From contig NZ_BCQA01000001.1 of the NCBI RefSeq assembly GCF_001748145.1, forward strand, positions 4,552,501-4,616,500: DNA of 64,000 bases, given 5' to 3'. The translations under genes were made by a program, and so were the position numbers. Under the pieces are notes generated by a model that was given only the letters and a program-made list of their open reading frames with translations, made no database searches and was not told the origin of the DNA. This document shows, piece by piece, positions 16,740-26,159 of this stretch. The stretch's first letter is position 1; each line of letters starts with the position of its first letter. This stretch comes from Bosea sp. BIWAKO-01. GTDB lineage: Bacteria; Pseudomonadota; Alphaproteobacteria; Rhizobiales; Beijerinckiaceae.

Positions 16740-17672
16740 TCAGGACTTGGGCAAGCCTGGCGGATTGGTTTCGGAGCGCTCCAGAGCCTCCTCTTCGAGC
16801 CCCCAGCGCGCGAGCGCCTGGCGGTATTTGTCGGTGGCGATCAGCCCGTTGGTTGCGGCCGTCAGCGCGTCGACGAGATCACTGCCTTTGCGCGTCGTAA
16901 TCGCGACATCCGATTTGAGAGGCCAGCCGGCGCTGAGAGTGCCGGCTCGCCGGATATTGCGGTCGCGTGCGGCGATGAAGACCAGTTGGGCATGCGGCTG
17001 GACGATGACGTCGGCGCGGCCGGCGAGCAGCGCGATAAGCTTGGTTGGCTCATCGTCGTAATAGTGCAGGTCGAGTGGCTTCAGCCCGGCTGCGAAATTC
17101 AACTTGCTCCATGCCAGCAGGATGCGCTCCTGGTTGGTGCCGGCGCCGACGATGATGCGCAGGCCCGCCGCATCCTTGGGCTCTTTAATGGACGTAACCG
17201 GGCTGTCGGCCTTCACATAGAAGCCGTGCAGGCCTTGCCGGTAGGTCGAGAAGTCGAATTTCTCCTTCCGCTGCTCGGTGACGCCGACATTCGAGATCAC
17301 CGCGTCGTATTTTCCCGAGGCCAGTCCGAGCGGCCAGTCGGCCCAGGCAATCGGCAGAAGAGTGAGCTTCAGGCCGAGGCTGTCGGCGATGAGCTGGGCA
17401 AAGTCGGGATCGGCGCCAACCACGGTCTTCGCGTCCGTCGCATAGGTGGCGAGCGGCGGACCGCTCGGGCTGATCGCGACGGTGAGCGAGCCCGGCTCGA
17501 CGAAGACAAAGCCCTTGGGAATTGCCTTGATTGCGTCGGCGTTCCGTTCGGCGCGAACCCTGCCAGGCTGTTCCGGGCCGAGATCGAACGGCTGCGCGAG
17601 AGCTGGGGCAGAACTCCAGTAGGTGGTCGCTGCCCCAAGCAGCAGCGAGAGAATGGCTCGTCGCCCGATCAT
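16740..17672 (-). CDS. Amino-acid ABC transporter binding protein (family 3), copy 1
   Basis: A 310-residue periplasmic protein with a signal peptide ending near SAPALAQ. Family 3 motifs are LTVAISPSGPPLATYATDAKTVVGADPDFAQLIADSLG, SGKYDAVISNVGVTEQRKEKFDFSTYRQGLHGFYVKADSP and RADVIVQPHAQLV. It is strongly similar to the neighbouring copy at 17756 (both contain VTEQRKEKFDFSTYR and end TNPPGLPKS), so the two arose by tandem duplication. It probably binds a sulfur-containing amino acid derivative for the transporter at 18784. Confidence 0.92.
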   Translation of the reverse strand: MIGRRAILSLLLGAATTYWSSAPALAQPFDLGPEQPGRVRAERNADAIKAIPKGFVFVEPGSLTVAISPSGPPLATYATDAKTVVGADPDFAQLIADSLGLKLTLLPIAWADWPLGLASGKYDAVISNVGVTEQRKEKFDFSTYRQGLHGFYVKADSPVTSIKEPKDAAGLRIIVGAGTNQERILLAWSKLNFAAGLKPLDLHYYDDEPTKLIALLAGRADVIVQPHAQLVFIAARDRNIRRAGTLSAGWPLKSDVAITTRKGSDLVDALTAATNGLIATDKYRQALARWGLEEEALERSETNPPGLPKS

Positions 17673-17755
17673 GATCGTCTTTCCAGTTTCAGAATTGGCG
17701 GCTTCGATTGAGGACAGTTGCGCCGCCGCTTTGGAGTGCGGCGGCGCAAAGGGCG

Positions 17756-18694
17756 TCAGCTCTTGGGCAGGCCGGGTGGGTTGGTGGCGGATTTCTCGAC
17801 CGCCTCGGGGCCGAGATTCCAGCGGGTTAGCGCCTTGCCGTAATTGCCGTTCGTGATCTGGGTATTGAGGGCATGGGTGATCGCCTCGGCGAGCCCATTG
17901 CCCTTGCGGGTCGTCACCGCGATCTCGGCCAGCAGCGGCCAGCCGCCGCTGAAATTGCCGGCGAGCCTGGTCTTGCCTTCGCGAGCGGCCTTGAAGCTGA
18001 GAAGGGCGTTCGGCCCGAGATAGGCGTCGGCGCGGCCGGTCTCGAGCGCGAGATAGAGCACGACGTCGTCGTCGTAATACTGCGCCTCGACCGGTTTCAG
18101 GCCCTGTTTGACGTTCTGCTCGTTCCAGCGCAGCAGGATCTGCTCCTGGTTGGTGCCGGAGCCGACGATGACCTTGAGCCCGGCTATGTCCTTGGGCTCC
18201 TTGATGGTGATCGGGTTGCTGGCCTTGACGTAGAAGCCGAGCAGATCCTTGCGATAGGTCGAGAAGTCGAACTTCTCCTTGCGCTGCTCGGTGACGGTGA
18301 CATTGCTGATCGCAGCGTCGAATTTGCCGGAGGCGACGCCAAGCGGCCAGTCGGCCCAGGCGACGCTGACGATTTCGAGCTTCCGGCCGAGGCTGTCGGC
18401 GACGAGCTGGGCGATGTCGGGCTCGGATCCGACCAGCGTCCGGGTGTCGGTGCCATAGGCGCCGAAGGGCAGGCGCTGCGAGGCGATGGCGACGGTGAAG
18501 ACGCCATCCCTGGCGAATTTGGCGTCCTTGCCGACCAGCTTGAGTGCCTCCTCATTCTTCTCGGCACGCGGGCGGCCTGGCTGTTCCGGGCTGAGATCGA
18601 AGACCTGTTGGGCAAGTGCCGGGAAACTGAGGAAGGCGGCAGTGACGGCGAGTGCGCCGAAGCCAAGCGAAAGCGATCTGGTCCTTGCGGCCAT
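17756..18694 (-). CDS. Amino-acid ABC transporter binding protein (family 3), copy 2
   Basis: A 312-residue periplasmic protein with a signal peptide ending near FPALAQQ. It shares the same layout and long identical stretches with copy 1, including the C-terminus SATNPPGLPKS. I chose ATG 18694, preceded by GGAG, because it gives a standard signal peptide; a start 14 codons upstream is less likely. It lies directly downstream of the permease-ATPase gene. Divergence in the ligand loops would let one transporter accept two related substrates. Confidence 0.92.
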   Translation of the reverse strand: MAARTRSLSLGFGALAVTAAFLSFPALAQQVFDLSPEQPGRPRAEKNEEALKLVGKDAKFARDGVFTVAIASQRLPFGAYGTDTRTLVGSEPDIAQLVADSLGRKLEIVSVAWADWPLGVASGKFDAAISNVTVTEQRKEKFDFSTYRKDLLGFYVKASNPITIKEPKDIAGLKVIVGSGTNQEQILLRWNEQNVKQGLKPVEAQYYDDDVVLYLALETGRADAYLGPNALLSFKAAREGKTRLAGNFSGGWPLLAEIAVTTRKGNGLAEAITHALNTQITNGNYGKALTRWNLGPEAVEKSATNPPGLPKS

Positions 18695-18783
18695 GCTGAA
18701 AACTCCATGCGGGGGATCGGGACCGGTTCGGATCATCCGGGGAAGCGCAGGTCCCGCTGCGCCTCCCGAATTTGGGCCAGGCG

Positions 18784-20580
18784 CTAGAGAACCTTGGCGA
18801 GGAACTCGCGGGTGCGAGGGTGGTCGGGAGCGCCAAAGACCTTCTCGGGCGATCCGGTTTCGAGAATGCGGCCCTGCTCCATGAACACGACCCGGTCAGC
18901 GACCTCTCGGGCGAAACCGATCTCATGGGTCACCACGATCAGCGTCGTGCCGGAGCTGGCGAGTTCCCTGATGACGTCGAGCACCTCGCCGACCAGCTCG
19001 GGATCGAGCGCCGAGGTCGGCTCGTCGAAGAGCAGGACTTTTGGCCGAAGCGCGAGGGCGCGGGCAATCGCAACGCGCTGCTGCTGACCACCGGACAGCT
19101 GGCGCGGATAGGCTTCGGCCTTCTCGGAGAGGCCGACGCGGGCAAGCAGTTCGCGTGCCTGGGCGACAGCCTCGTCGCGGCCGATGTTCCGCACTGTGAT
19201 CGGCGCCTCGATGACGTTCTCGAGCGCGGTCAGATGCGGGAACAGGTTGAAGTTCTGGAACACCATGCCGACATCGACGCGGCGCTTCAGGATATCCTTC
19301 TCCTTGAGCTCATAGAGCGTGTCGCCGTCCTGGCGGTAGCCGATCAGCTCGCCGTCGATCGAGACGAAACCGTCATCGACGCGTTCGAGATGATTGATGG
19401 CGCGCAGCAGGGTCGATTTGCCTGAGCCCGACTGGCCGAGGATGACGGTGACGCTGCCGCGCGGGATGGTAAGGCTGACATCGTCCAGCACCTTGAGTGG
19501 GCCAAAACTCTTGCTGACGGCCTGGATCCGAACCTCGCCACCGCTGCGGGCCAATGAGGCCCAGCTCACTGGCGTGCCCGCTTCCCGCACAACCAGCGGA
19601 GCCGATGTCGTGCCCGCGGCCTGCACCGAGGCCGTCGAGCGGCGCAGTTTTGCAAGGGCATTGCCGATCAGGGACGGGGGCGGATTGCGCAGCGCGCCCT
19701 TCGAATAATAGCGCTCGATATGATGCTGGATGAAGGACAGGACGCTGAGGATGACCAGATACCAGACGGTCGCGACCATCAGCAGCGGGATCACCTCCAG
19801 ATTGCGGCGATAGATGATCTGGATCGTGTAGAACAGCTCCGGCAGCGCCAGGATGTAGACCATCGAGGTGCCCTTGGCCAAACCGATGATCTCGTTGAAG
19901 CCGGTCGGCAGGATGGTGCGCATCGCCTGTGGCAGGATGATCCGCGAGGCCTGGCGCGAGCGTGGCAAGCCGAGTGCGGCTGCCGCTTCCAGTTGGCCCT
20001 GATCGACGGAAAGGATGCCGCCGCGAATGATCTCGGAGCAGAAGGCCGCCTGATTGAGCGCCAGCCCGAGCACGGCTGCCGCGAATGGCGTGAGCAACTG
20101 CGTGGTCTGGTAGCTGAAGAAGGAAATCTCGGTGAAGGGCACGCCGAGCGTGATGGTCTCGTAGAGATAGCCCAGATTGTTCAGCACCAGCAGCAGCACG
20201 ATCAGCGGGATCGACCGGAACAGCCAGACATAGCCCCAGGAGAGCGAGCCGAGCAGAGGCGAGCCGGAGACCCGCGCCAACGCCAGCGCCGTGCCGAGCA
20301 GGAAGCCGAAGGTGGCGCCGAGCAAGGTCAGGAGCAGAGTGCGCCCGAGGCCGGCCAGGACGGGCTCGGCAAAGAACCATTCGGCGAAGACGTCCCAGCC
20401 CCAGCGTGGATTCGAGAGGACCGAGTTCAGGATCGCAAAGATCACGATCACCGAGAACACGGTTCCGACCGTCCGCGCCGGGTATTTCGCCGGAACGATA
20501 CGGTAATGCGCGTAATCGCTCTTTCGCGCGGGTTGCGGTGGTGGCGCATCAAGCGCCCGAAAATCGGTCGTCAGGGTCAT
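18784..20580 (-). CDS. Amino-acid ABC transporter, permease fused to ATP-binding protein
   Basis: A 598-residue fusion. Residues 1 to about 320 form a HisM/GlnP-type permease ([30 protein letters not shown] is the EAA-type loop). Residues about 350-598 are a GlnQ-type ATPase with Walker [10 protein letters not shown], signature LSGGQQQR and Walker [12 protein letters not shown]. The linker (about 310-350) is polar and poorly conserved. The pore would be a homodimer. Bacillus YxeN and YxeO are the separate equivalents. It serves the two binding proteins downstream. Confidence 0.94.
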   Translation of the reverse strand: MTLTTDFRALDAPPPQPARKSDYAHYRIVPAKYPARTVGTVFSVIVIFAILNSVLSNPRWGWDVFAEWFFAEPVLAGLGRTLLLTLLGATFGFLLGTALALARVSGSPLLGSLSWGYVWLFRSIPLIVLLLVLNNLGYLYETITLGVPFTEISFFSYQTTQLLTPFAAAVLGLALNQAAFCSEIIRGGILSVDQGQLEAAAALGLPRSRQASRIILPQAMRTILPTGFNEIIGLAKGTSMVYILALPELFYTIQIIYRRNLEVIPLLMVATVWYLVILSVLSFIQHHIERYYSKGALRNPPPSLIGNALAKLRRSTASVQAAGTTSAPLVVREAGTPVSWASLARSGGEVRIQAVSKSFGPLKVLDDVSLTIPRGSVTVILGQSGSGKSTLLRAINHLERVDDGFVSIDGELIGYRQDGDTLYELKEKDILKRRVDVGMVFQNFNLFPHLTALENVIEAPITVRNIGRDEAVAQARELLARVGLSEKAEAYPRQLSGGQQQRVAIARALALRPKVLLFDEPTSALDPELVGEVLDVIRELASSGTTLIVVTHEIGFAREVADRVVFMEQGRILETGSPEKVFGAPDHPRTREFLAKVL

Positions 20581-20640
20581 GGCGGGTCTCGTCGGGAGGC
20601 TGGGGGCGGTCTGACCCGCCGTCTGTCGGCTCGGAGGCGA

Positions 20641-21183
20641 TCAGGTCGCGCTGGCGGCCCCCGGCCGCTCCCTGGCTGACGCATGCGGCAGATGCCCGGT
20701 GAGCGGGCCGAGTTCCTTTTCAAAGGGGAGCTTGAGATGGATCTCGGGATCGACCGTGACGTCGAAGAGCGGTCGATAGCCGGTCTGCAGGTAGAGTTCC
20801 TTGGCCTCGGGCTGCCGGAAGCCGGTCGTCAGGTAGATCCTGCTGTAGCCCTGGCGCCGAGCCTGCGCTTCGAGTTCCTCGACCACCTTGCGGGCCAAGC
20901 CCTGGCGACGGAAATCGGCATGGGTCCAGATCCGCTTCAGCTCGGCGGTGCGCCGGTCGTAGCGCATGAAGGCACCGCCACCGATCGTGCGGCCATTGCG
21001 AACGAGCAGGACGAAATTGCCATCCGACGGCGCGAATAGCTCAGCCGGGTAGCGGCTCATCTCGGCGCCGGGTGGCTCTCCGAAAATGCTGCCATAGCGG
21101 GTCGCATATTCCCAGGTCAGCGCCTCGATCAGGGGCTGCGAGCGCGCGTCGAGCGGGGTGGTGTAGATGAAGCTGTCGGCCAT
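20641..21183 (-). CDS. GNAT-family N-acetyltransferase
   Basis: A 180-residue acetyltransferase. The acetyl-CoA pyrophosphate loop is RRQGLARKVVEEL, preceded by strands NFVLLVRNGRTIGGGAFMRY and TAELKRIWTHADF. It lies between the M20 deacylase and the transporter genes. In the Bacillus yxe pathway a GNAT enzyme (YxeL/SnaB) N-acetylates S-(2-succino)cysteine before monooxygenase cleavage, and this gene sits where that activity would be needed. Substrate assignment is inference from context. Confidence 0.88.
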   Translation of the reverse strand: MADSFIYTTPLDARSQPLIEALTWEYATRYGSIFGEPPGAEMSRYPAELFAPSDGNFVLLVRNGRTIGGGAFMRYDRRTAELKRIWTHADFRRQGLARKVVEELEAQARRQGYSRIYLTTGFRQPEAKELYLQTGYRPLFDVTVDPEIHLKLPFEKELGPLTGHLPHASARERPGAASAT

Positions 21184-21206
21184 GATGGGCTGCCTTTCCG
21201 GCGGGG

Positions 21207-22400
21207 TCAGGAGAGGTAGGCCTGCGCCAGCGCGACCCAGTAGGCCGCCGCGGGGGCCAGGATGGCGTCGTTGAAGTCGTAGTGAGGGCTATGCAGCGCG
21301 GCGCTTTCGCCGTTGCCGACGAAGAGGTAGCTGCCGGGGCGAGCCTCCGAGATGAAGGCGAAATCCTCGCTGGCGGTGCGTGGCCTGAAATCCCGCTCGA
21401 TCCGTTCTTCGCCGAAGGTCGCCACCGCCACCTCGCGCGCGAAGGCGGTTTCCGTCTGATGGTTGACCAGCGCAGGGAAGCCGCGCCGGTAGCGGACGTC
21501 GGCCCTTGCGCCAAAACTCTCGGCCTGGGCACGAACCAGCGCCGGAATGCGCTGCTGCAACTGCTCGCGGACCGTGCCACTGAAGGAGCGGATCGTCAGT
21601 TTGAGCTCGACGCTGTCGGGGATGACATTCGAGGCGGTGCCGCCATGGATCGAGCCGACAGTGACGACGGCGGCCTCCAGCGGGTCGATATTGCGGGAGA
21701 CCACGCTTTGCAGCGCCGTGATCACGGAGGCGGCGGCAACGACCGGGTCGACCGTCTCATGGGGCGCCGCGCCGTGGCCCCCCTTGCCGAGCACGGTGAT
21801 ATGCGCCTGATCGACCGCGGCCATCGCCGGACCAGCAATGAAGCCGAATTGTCCAGTGGGCACGCCCGGCCAGTTGTGCAGGCCGAAGACGGCGTCGCAG
21901 GCGAAGCGCTCGAACAGTCCCTCCTCGATGAGCTTGCGGGCGCCGGCGCCGGTTTCCTCGGCGGGCTGGAAGATTAGGTTCAGGGTGCCTGAGAAGCGCC
22001 CGCTTTCGGCGAGATAGCGCGCTGCCGCGAGCAGGATCGCGGTATGCCCGTCATGGCCGCAGGCATGCATTGCGCCGGCATGGGTGCTGGCATGGGCCAG
22101 GCCCGTTGCTTCCTGGATCGGCAGCGCGTCCATGTCGGCACGGATGCCGAGCCGACGCTCGCCGCTGCCGCGCCGGAGCGTCGCCACGACGCCGGTGCCG
22201 GCGAGCCCCGTCGTGACCTCGTAGCCCCATCCGGCGAGATGTTCGGCGACGAGCGTGCTGGTCCGCTTTTCCGCGAAGGCGAGTTCGGGGTGGCGGTGAA
22301 GGTCGCGGCGCAATGCGATGAAGGTGTCGGCGAAGGCTGCGATGCCGCGTGCCGCTGCTTCGCACTCTGGCTGGCCGAGATCGCGCGTGTGAAAGGTCAT
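21207..22400 (-). CDS. M20-family amidohydrolase/N-deacylase (hippurate hydrolase-like)
   Basis: A 397-residue dinuclear metallopeptidase-fold enzyme. Metal-binding motifs are ACGHDGHTA (about residue 105), EETGAGARKLIEEG (about 140), FGLHNWPGVP, and SEDFAF near the C-terminus; the lid domain has GKGGHGAAPHE. The family removes N-acyl groups from amino acids. In the Bacillus yxe/ytm pathways an M20 enzyme (YxeP or SndA) deacetylates the cysteine product, so this is the likely last step of the cluster. It starts 12 bases after the monooxygenase gene. Confidence 0.92.
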   Translation of the reverse strand: MTFHTRDLGQPECEAAARGIAAFADTFIALRRDLHRHPELAFAEKRTSTLVAEHLAGWGYEVTTGLAGTGVVATLRRGSGERRLGIRADMDALPIQEATGLAHASTHAGAMHACGHDGHTAILLAAARYLAESGRFSGTLNLIFQPAEETGAGARKLIEEGLFERFACDAVFGLHNWPGVPTGQFGFIAGPAMAAVDQAHITVLGKGGHGAAPHETVDPVVAAASVITALQSVVSRNIDPLEAAVVTVGSIHGGTASNVIPDSVELKLTIRSFSGTVREQLQQRIPALVRAQAESFGARADVRYRRGFPALVNHQTETAFAREVAVATFGEERIERDFRPRTASEDFAFISEARPGSYLFVGNGESAALHSPHYDFNDAILAPAAAYWVALAQAYLS

Positions 22401-22412
22401 CTCCCAGCCACC

Positions 22413-23765
22413 TCAGCCGGCCGACCGCGTCAACGCGGCCTGCCGCGGCGTGTCTTCGCCGGCATGCCGGCTTTCCCGGCGCGGCAAACCGAGATGGTCG
22501 CGCAGGGTCGTGCCGGGCAAGCTACGGTCATAGACGCCGCGCTCTTCGAGCACCGGGATGACGAGCCGGGCGAAATCGTCGAAGCCCTCGGCGATCACCG
22601 GGAATCCCAGGATGAAGCCATCCGCCGCCTGTTGCTCGACACGGTGAATGATCCGCTCGGCGACCGCCTCGGCCGTGCCGATGAAATCGGTTCGCGGCGT
22701 GGTCGCTTCGAGCGCGACCTCGCGCAGGCTCAGACCCTTCACGGCCGCATTGCGCTTGATGCGGTCCGTGGTCGACCGGAAGCTGTTCTTGCCGATCTCC
22801 CCAAGTTCTGGGAACGGCTGGTCGAGCGGGTAGGCGCTGAAATCGTGATGGTCGAAGAAGCGGCCGAGATAGAGCAGGGCCTCGTCGATCGAGACGAGAT
22901 CGCGGATGGCGCGGTATTTCTCTTCGGCTTCCTGTTCGGTCGCCCCCACGATCGGACCGATACCCGGGAAGACCTTGATGTCGCCTGCACTTCGGCCGTG
23001 AGCGACGGCGCTGTTCTTGATGCTGCGATAGAAGCCCTGCGCCTCTTCGAGCGCGACATTGTTGCTGAAGACGGCGTCGGCGTGCTTTCCGGCAAGCCCG
23101 ATCCCCGCATCGGATGCGCCTGCCTGGAAGACGACCGGCTGCCCTTGCGCCGAGCGGGAAATGTTCAGCGGACCCTCGACCTGGAAGAAGCGACCCTTGT
23201 GCCCGAGCGTGTGCAGCTTGGCCTTGTCGAAGAAGGCGCCGCTCTCGCGGTTTCGGGGGAAGGCATCGTCGTCCCAGGAATCCCAGAGGCCCTTGATGAC
23301 ATCGAGATATTCGGTGGCGATCTCGTAGCGCAGGGCATGTTCAGGATGCGGGCGGCTATAGTTGCGGCCCGAGCCTTCGAGCGGGGAGGTCACCGCATTC
23401 CAGCCGGCGCGCCCGCCCGAGATCAGATCAAGCGAACCGAACTGGCGCGCGATGGTGAACGGGTCGCTATAGGAGGTCGAGACGGTGCCGACGAGGCCGA
23501 GTTTGCTGGTCGAGGCGGCCAGCGCTGACAGGATCGTCAGTGGCTCGAAGCGGTTCAGGAAATGCGGGATCGACTTGTCGTTGATGTAGAGCCCGTCGGC
23601 GACGAAGGCGAAGGCGATGCCGGCAGCCTCCGCCTTGCGCGCGGTGTGGACGAAGAAGTCGAAATTGACGCTGGCATCGGCGGGACTGCTGGGATGGCGC
23701 CAGGAATTCATATGGCTGCCCGGGCCCTGCAGCATGATGCCGAACGTGATGGGTTTCTTGCTCAT
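22413..23765 (-). CDS. NtaA/SnaA-family FMN-dependent monooxygenase
   Basis: A 450-residue luciferase-like enzyme of the nitrilotriacetate monooxygenase A/DmoA/SnaA type. Recognisable parts are [43 protein letters not shown] and [15 protein letters not shown]. Reduced FMN must be supplied in trans, probably by the reductase at 24866. It is the counterpart of Bacillus YxeK and YtnJ, which break the C-S bond of N-acetylated S-substituted cysteines. Gene order next to an M20 deacylase and a GNAT enzyme supports this. Confidence 0.92.
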   Translation of the reverse strand: MSKKPITFGIMLQGPGSHMNSWRHPSSPADASVNFDFFVHTARKAEAAGIAFAFVADGLYINDKSIPHFLNRFEPLTILSALAASTSKLGLVGTVSTSYSDPFTIARQFGSLDLISGGRAGWNAVTSPLEGSGRNYSRPHPEHALRYEIATEYLDVIKGLWDSWDDDAFPRNRESGAFFDKAKLHTLGHKGRFFQVEGPLNISRSAQGQPVVFQAGASDAGIGLAGKHADAVFSNNVALEEAQGFYRSIKNSAVAHGRSAGDIKVFPGIGPIVGATEQEAEEKYRAIRDLVSIDEALLYLGRFFDHHDFSAYPLDQPFPELGEIGKNSFRSTTDRIKRNAAVKGLSLREVALEATTPRTDFIGTAEAVAERIIHRVEQQAADGFILGFPVIAEGFDDFARLVIPVLEERGVYDRSLPGTTLRDHLGLPRRESRHAGEDTPRQAALTRSAG

Positions 23766-23791
23766 GGAACGTGCTCCGGTGGAGAAAGTGG

Positions 23792-24796
23792 TCAGGCCGC
23801 GGCAGCCAGAACCTCGTCGGCGAGCAGCGCGATCGACGTGAGCCGCTGCTGCCGGGCGGCCGCCGGCGTATCGAGGATGAATTCAGCGATGCCGAAGCGC
23901 CGGTGCAGGGCATCGAGTTCGCGCCGGACCCGAGCCGGCGTACCGGCGACGATGCTCGGCCGGCGCAACTCTGTGCGGTAGGAAGTCACGCCCGCTTGCC
24001 GGGCATATTCGGCGGCCTGCTCTTCACTCCCGACATTGAGAGCCTGACCATCGTCGAGATGGAGGCGCACGATCTGCAGCCCATCCGCGATCCGTTCCGC
24101 CTCTTCGCTGCTCTCGGCGGCCAACGCGGTCACGGCGAGGAGCGGCGTGCCGGGGCCGCCGGCCTTTACGAAGGCGGTGATGCTCGCCTCAATCGCCGCG
24201 TGGTCGCCATTGAGCTGACCGGCAAAGACGAACTGCCAGCCCTGTTCCGCGGCAAGTCGCGCGCTCTCCGGGCCGCCGCCGAGCAGGAAGCACTGTGGCG
24301 CTTCGGGTGGCAGCGGCGTCGCAAGCGGCCTGTCGGCGGCCTGGCCGGAGTCCGTTCCGTGATCGAGATAAGCGCCGAGTTGGCGCAGCTGCGCGCTGAA
24401 GTCGCGTCGGACGGCGGGATCATGTCCCCATTGCAGCGCGCGTGTCGCCAGCGGCAATCCGCCCGGTGCCTTGCCGATGCCGAGATCGACTCTGCCCGGT
24501 GCGAGCGAGGCGAGGACGTGGAAATTCTCCGCCACCTTGTAGGGGCTGTAATGCTGGAGAAGGACGCCGCCTGAACCGACCCGAATGCGCGAGGTGCTGG
24601 CCAGGATGTAAGCTGCCAGCACTTCCGGGGAGGAACTGGCGACGCCCGCCATGCCATGATGCTCGGCCACCCAGAAGCGGTGATAACCCCAGCGCTCCGC
24701 GTTCTGTGCAAGCGCGACGGAGCGGGCGAGGGCGATGCTGCCGGTCTCGCCGTCGAAGACGGGGCTCTTCTCGAGCAGGCTGAGGCGATAGGTCAT
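23792..24796 (-). CDS. LLM class flavin-dependent oxidoreductase, MsnO8-like
   Basis: A 334-residue luciferase-like monooxygenase. Motifs include [69 protein letters not shown], typical of the MsnO8/YhbW group. It is the third luciferase-like enzyme of the cluster and shares the FMN reductase supply. Three such enzymes suggest several S-substituted substrates or consecutive oxidations. The exact substrate is unknown. Confidence 0.9.
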   Translation of the reverse strand: MTYRLSLLEKSPVFDGETGSIALARSVALAQNAERWGYHRFWVAEHHGMAGVASSSPEVLAAYILASTSRIRVGSGGVLLQHYSPYKVAENFHVLASLAPGRVDLGIGKAPGGLPLATRALQWGHDPAVRRDFSAQLRQLGAYLDHGTDSGQAADRPLATPLPPEAPQCFLLGGGPESARLAAEQGWQFVFAGQLNGDHAAIEASITAFVKAGGPGTPLLAVTALAAESSEEAERIADGLQIVRLHLDDGQALNVGSEEQAAEYARQAGVTSYRTELRRPSIVAGTPARVRRELDALHRRFGIAEFILDTPAAARQQRLTSIALLADEVLAAAA

Positions 24797-24865
24797 CGGC
24801 GCGGCTTTCTTGAATGCAGGTGGACTCGCATGCCGCTCTGTGCGCGGTTCGGTGAGAGGCGGGTG

Positions 24866-25435
24866 TCAGAGTGCGCGCAGCCCGAGCGCTGCAACTGCCT
24901 CTTCCGTCATCCAGCCAAGGCGCTCGTAGTCACCGCGCCAGTAGACGAGGGCCGCTTCATCGGCTCCGAATCTGACGGCCCGCACGCGGCCGATGATGAT
25001 GCTGTGGGAATGGCGCTCGATCAGTTCCTCGACCTCGCAGTCGAGGGAGGCGAGCGCGCCGACCAGGAGCGGGGCGCCCGTGACGGCGCTGGTCCATTCG
25101 GCCTGCCGGAACCGCTCGGTGCCCTTCTCGCCGTTTCGTCCTGCGAAGCGATCCGCGATCTGCTTCTGCGCCGCATTCAGGAAGTTGATGCCGAAATTTC
25201 GGTGCCGCTGCAGGGTCGGATAGCTCGACGATGTGCGGTTGAGTCCGAACATGACGGTCGGAGGCTCGGCTGAGAGCGAGGCGACCGAGGTGGCCGTGAG
25301 GCCGGTTCGGTCCTCGCCTGTGCCGGTGGTGATGACACTGACCCCGCCAGCGAGGTGGCGGAAAGCGGCACGGAATGCGGCTGCTTCGTCGCGAACCGGG
25401 GGCGAAGCTGTCGGCAAGCGCGTGACGATGCTCAT
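24866..25435 (-). CDS. Flavin reductase (HpaC/NtaB-like)
   Basis: A 189-residue FMN-binding split-barrel protein. Family motifs are FRHLAGGVSVITTG, GLTATSVASLSAEPPTVMFGLN, FGINFLNAAQKQIADRFAG and the central H-S-H segment IERHSHSIIIGRV. It reduces FMN with NAD(P)H and passes it to the luciferase-like monooxygenases. It is the first gene of the nine-gene minus-strand cluster, so the main promoter should lie in the gap above 25435. Confidence 0.91.
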   Translation of the reverse strand: MSIVTRLPTASPPVRDEAAAFRAAFRHLAGGVSVITTGTGEDRTGLTATSVASLSAEPPTVMFGLNRTSSSYPTLQRHRNFGINFLNAAQKQIADRFAGRNGEKGTERFRQAEWTSAVTGAPLLVGALASLDCEVEELIERHSHSIIIGRVRAVRFGADEAALVYWRGDYERLGWMTEEAVAALGLRAL

Positions 25436-25803
25436 GGGGAATCCTTCAGGCCATGCGGGCGGGTTTGGACGCAGCGATCTCGCTGAGGCTGTTGATCAAG
25501 CCGTGCGTTCGCCGACCGAACCGGCCAGGGGCCGGACCGGGATGAGGGGCGAGACGTTCCGAGCGGGCCAAGACACTGCCTGACCCAAACGTGGCGTCGA
25601 CGGTTTTCGACATGGCTCCGCCTCAGCCGGGCTGAGCGGCGTTACCCATGCGGATCAGAGGAAGAGCAGCGCGGGTCTGTTCAGGCCCGGCGTGTGGGAG
25701 CGTTCAACATCGATGCGTGCAATCAGACGCGCTTGCATGAAGATGAAGTGGTGTTCTCTTCGATGTTGATTCAGTCATGAACGTGTCTCCAGCAACCGGG
25801 AGC

Positions 25804-25821
25804 CCACGAATGCATTCGTGG
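25804..25821. promoter_or_regulatory. Perfect 18-bp palindrome CCACGAATGCATTCGTGG, likely operator
   Basis: The sequence equals its own reverse complement over all 18 bases and lies in the AT-rich part of the divergent intergenic region. It could also fold as a 7-bp hairpin, but there is no upstream gene end here, so an operator for a dimeric repressor or activator is more likely than a terminator. The cognate protein is not in the window. Confidence 0.55.
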
Positions 25822-25932
25822 TGCTTTTAGCTTTGGTGACGCGGTGCAAGCTGCTCCAGCAAATCCCGCGATCGACGCCGCGAATGACGCCGTCGATACT
25901 ATGATCATTCTGCATCGTGCCGCTTCGGTCAA

Positions 25933-25947
25933 TGAAACGTCATTTCA
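25933..25947. promoter_or_regulatory. Inverted repeat TGAAA-N5-TTTCA
   Basis: Five-base arms with a five-base spacer, 213 bases before the phosphoester hydrolase start. It could be a second regulator site for the rightward operon. The arms are short, so chance is a real possibility. Confidence 0.25.
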
Positions 25948-26159
25948 AAGATCACAGCCGAACCGGGATAAACGCCTCTGTCGGGTGGGGCGTTCGATAA
26001 GCTTTGCCTCATCTCCCCGGAGCAGATCGCCCGGGGGTGTTCGGCCCTTGTCGGCGGGGAACTTCGACGCGGGATGCCCGCGCCGCGCCTTCATCCAACA
26101 GTCATCCCGACGTCATCCAGGCGACCTAGGCAGGCGGCCTCACAGCTGGATTGCCGAGA

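Larger units (their letters stand above)
25436..26159. other. 724-base divergent intergenic region
   Basis: No credible gene on either strand; the open frames here lack homology-like composition and ribosome sites. The region is more AT-rich than its surroundings between about 25730 and 25960 and must hold the promoters of the cysteine-derivative cluster (leftward) and the phosphoester operon (rightward). It contains an 18-bp perfect palindrome at 25804 and a smaller inverted repeat at 25933. No regulator gene is adjacent. Confidence 0.6.

Noticed and set aside
17186..17211. GTAACC inside the first amino-acid binding-protein gene.
   Set aside because: It lies within a coding region and lacks the CGAA element at the right spacing.
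25804..25821. The 18-bp palindrome read as a transcription terminator.
   Set aside because: No gene ends upstream of it on either strand; both flanking operons start away from it.
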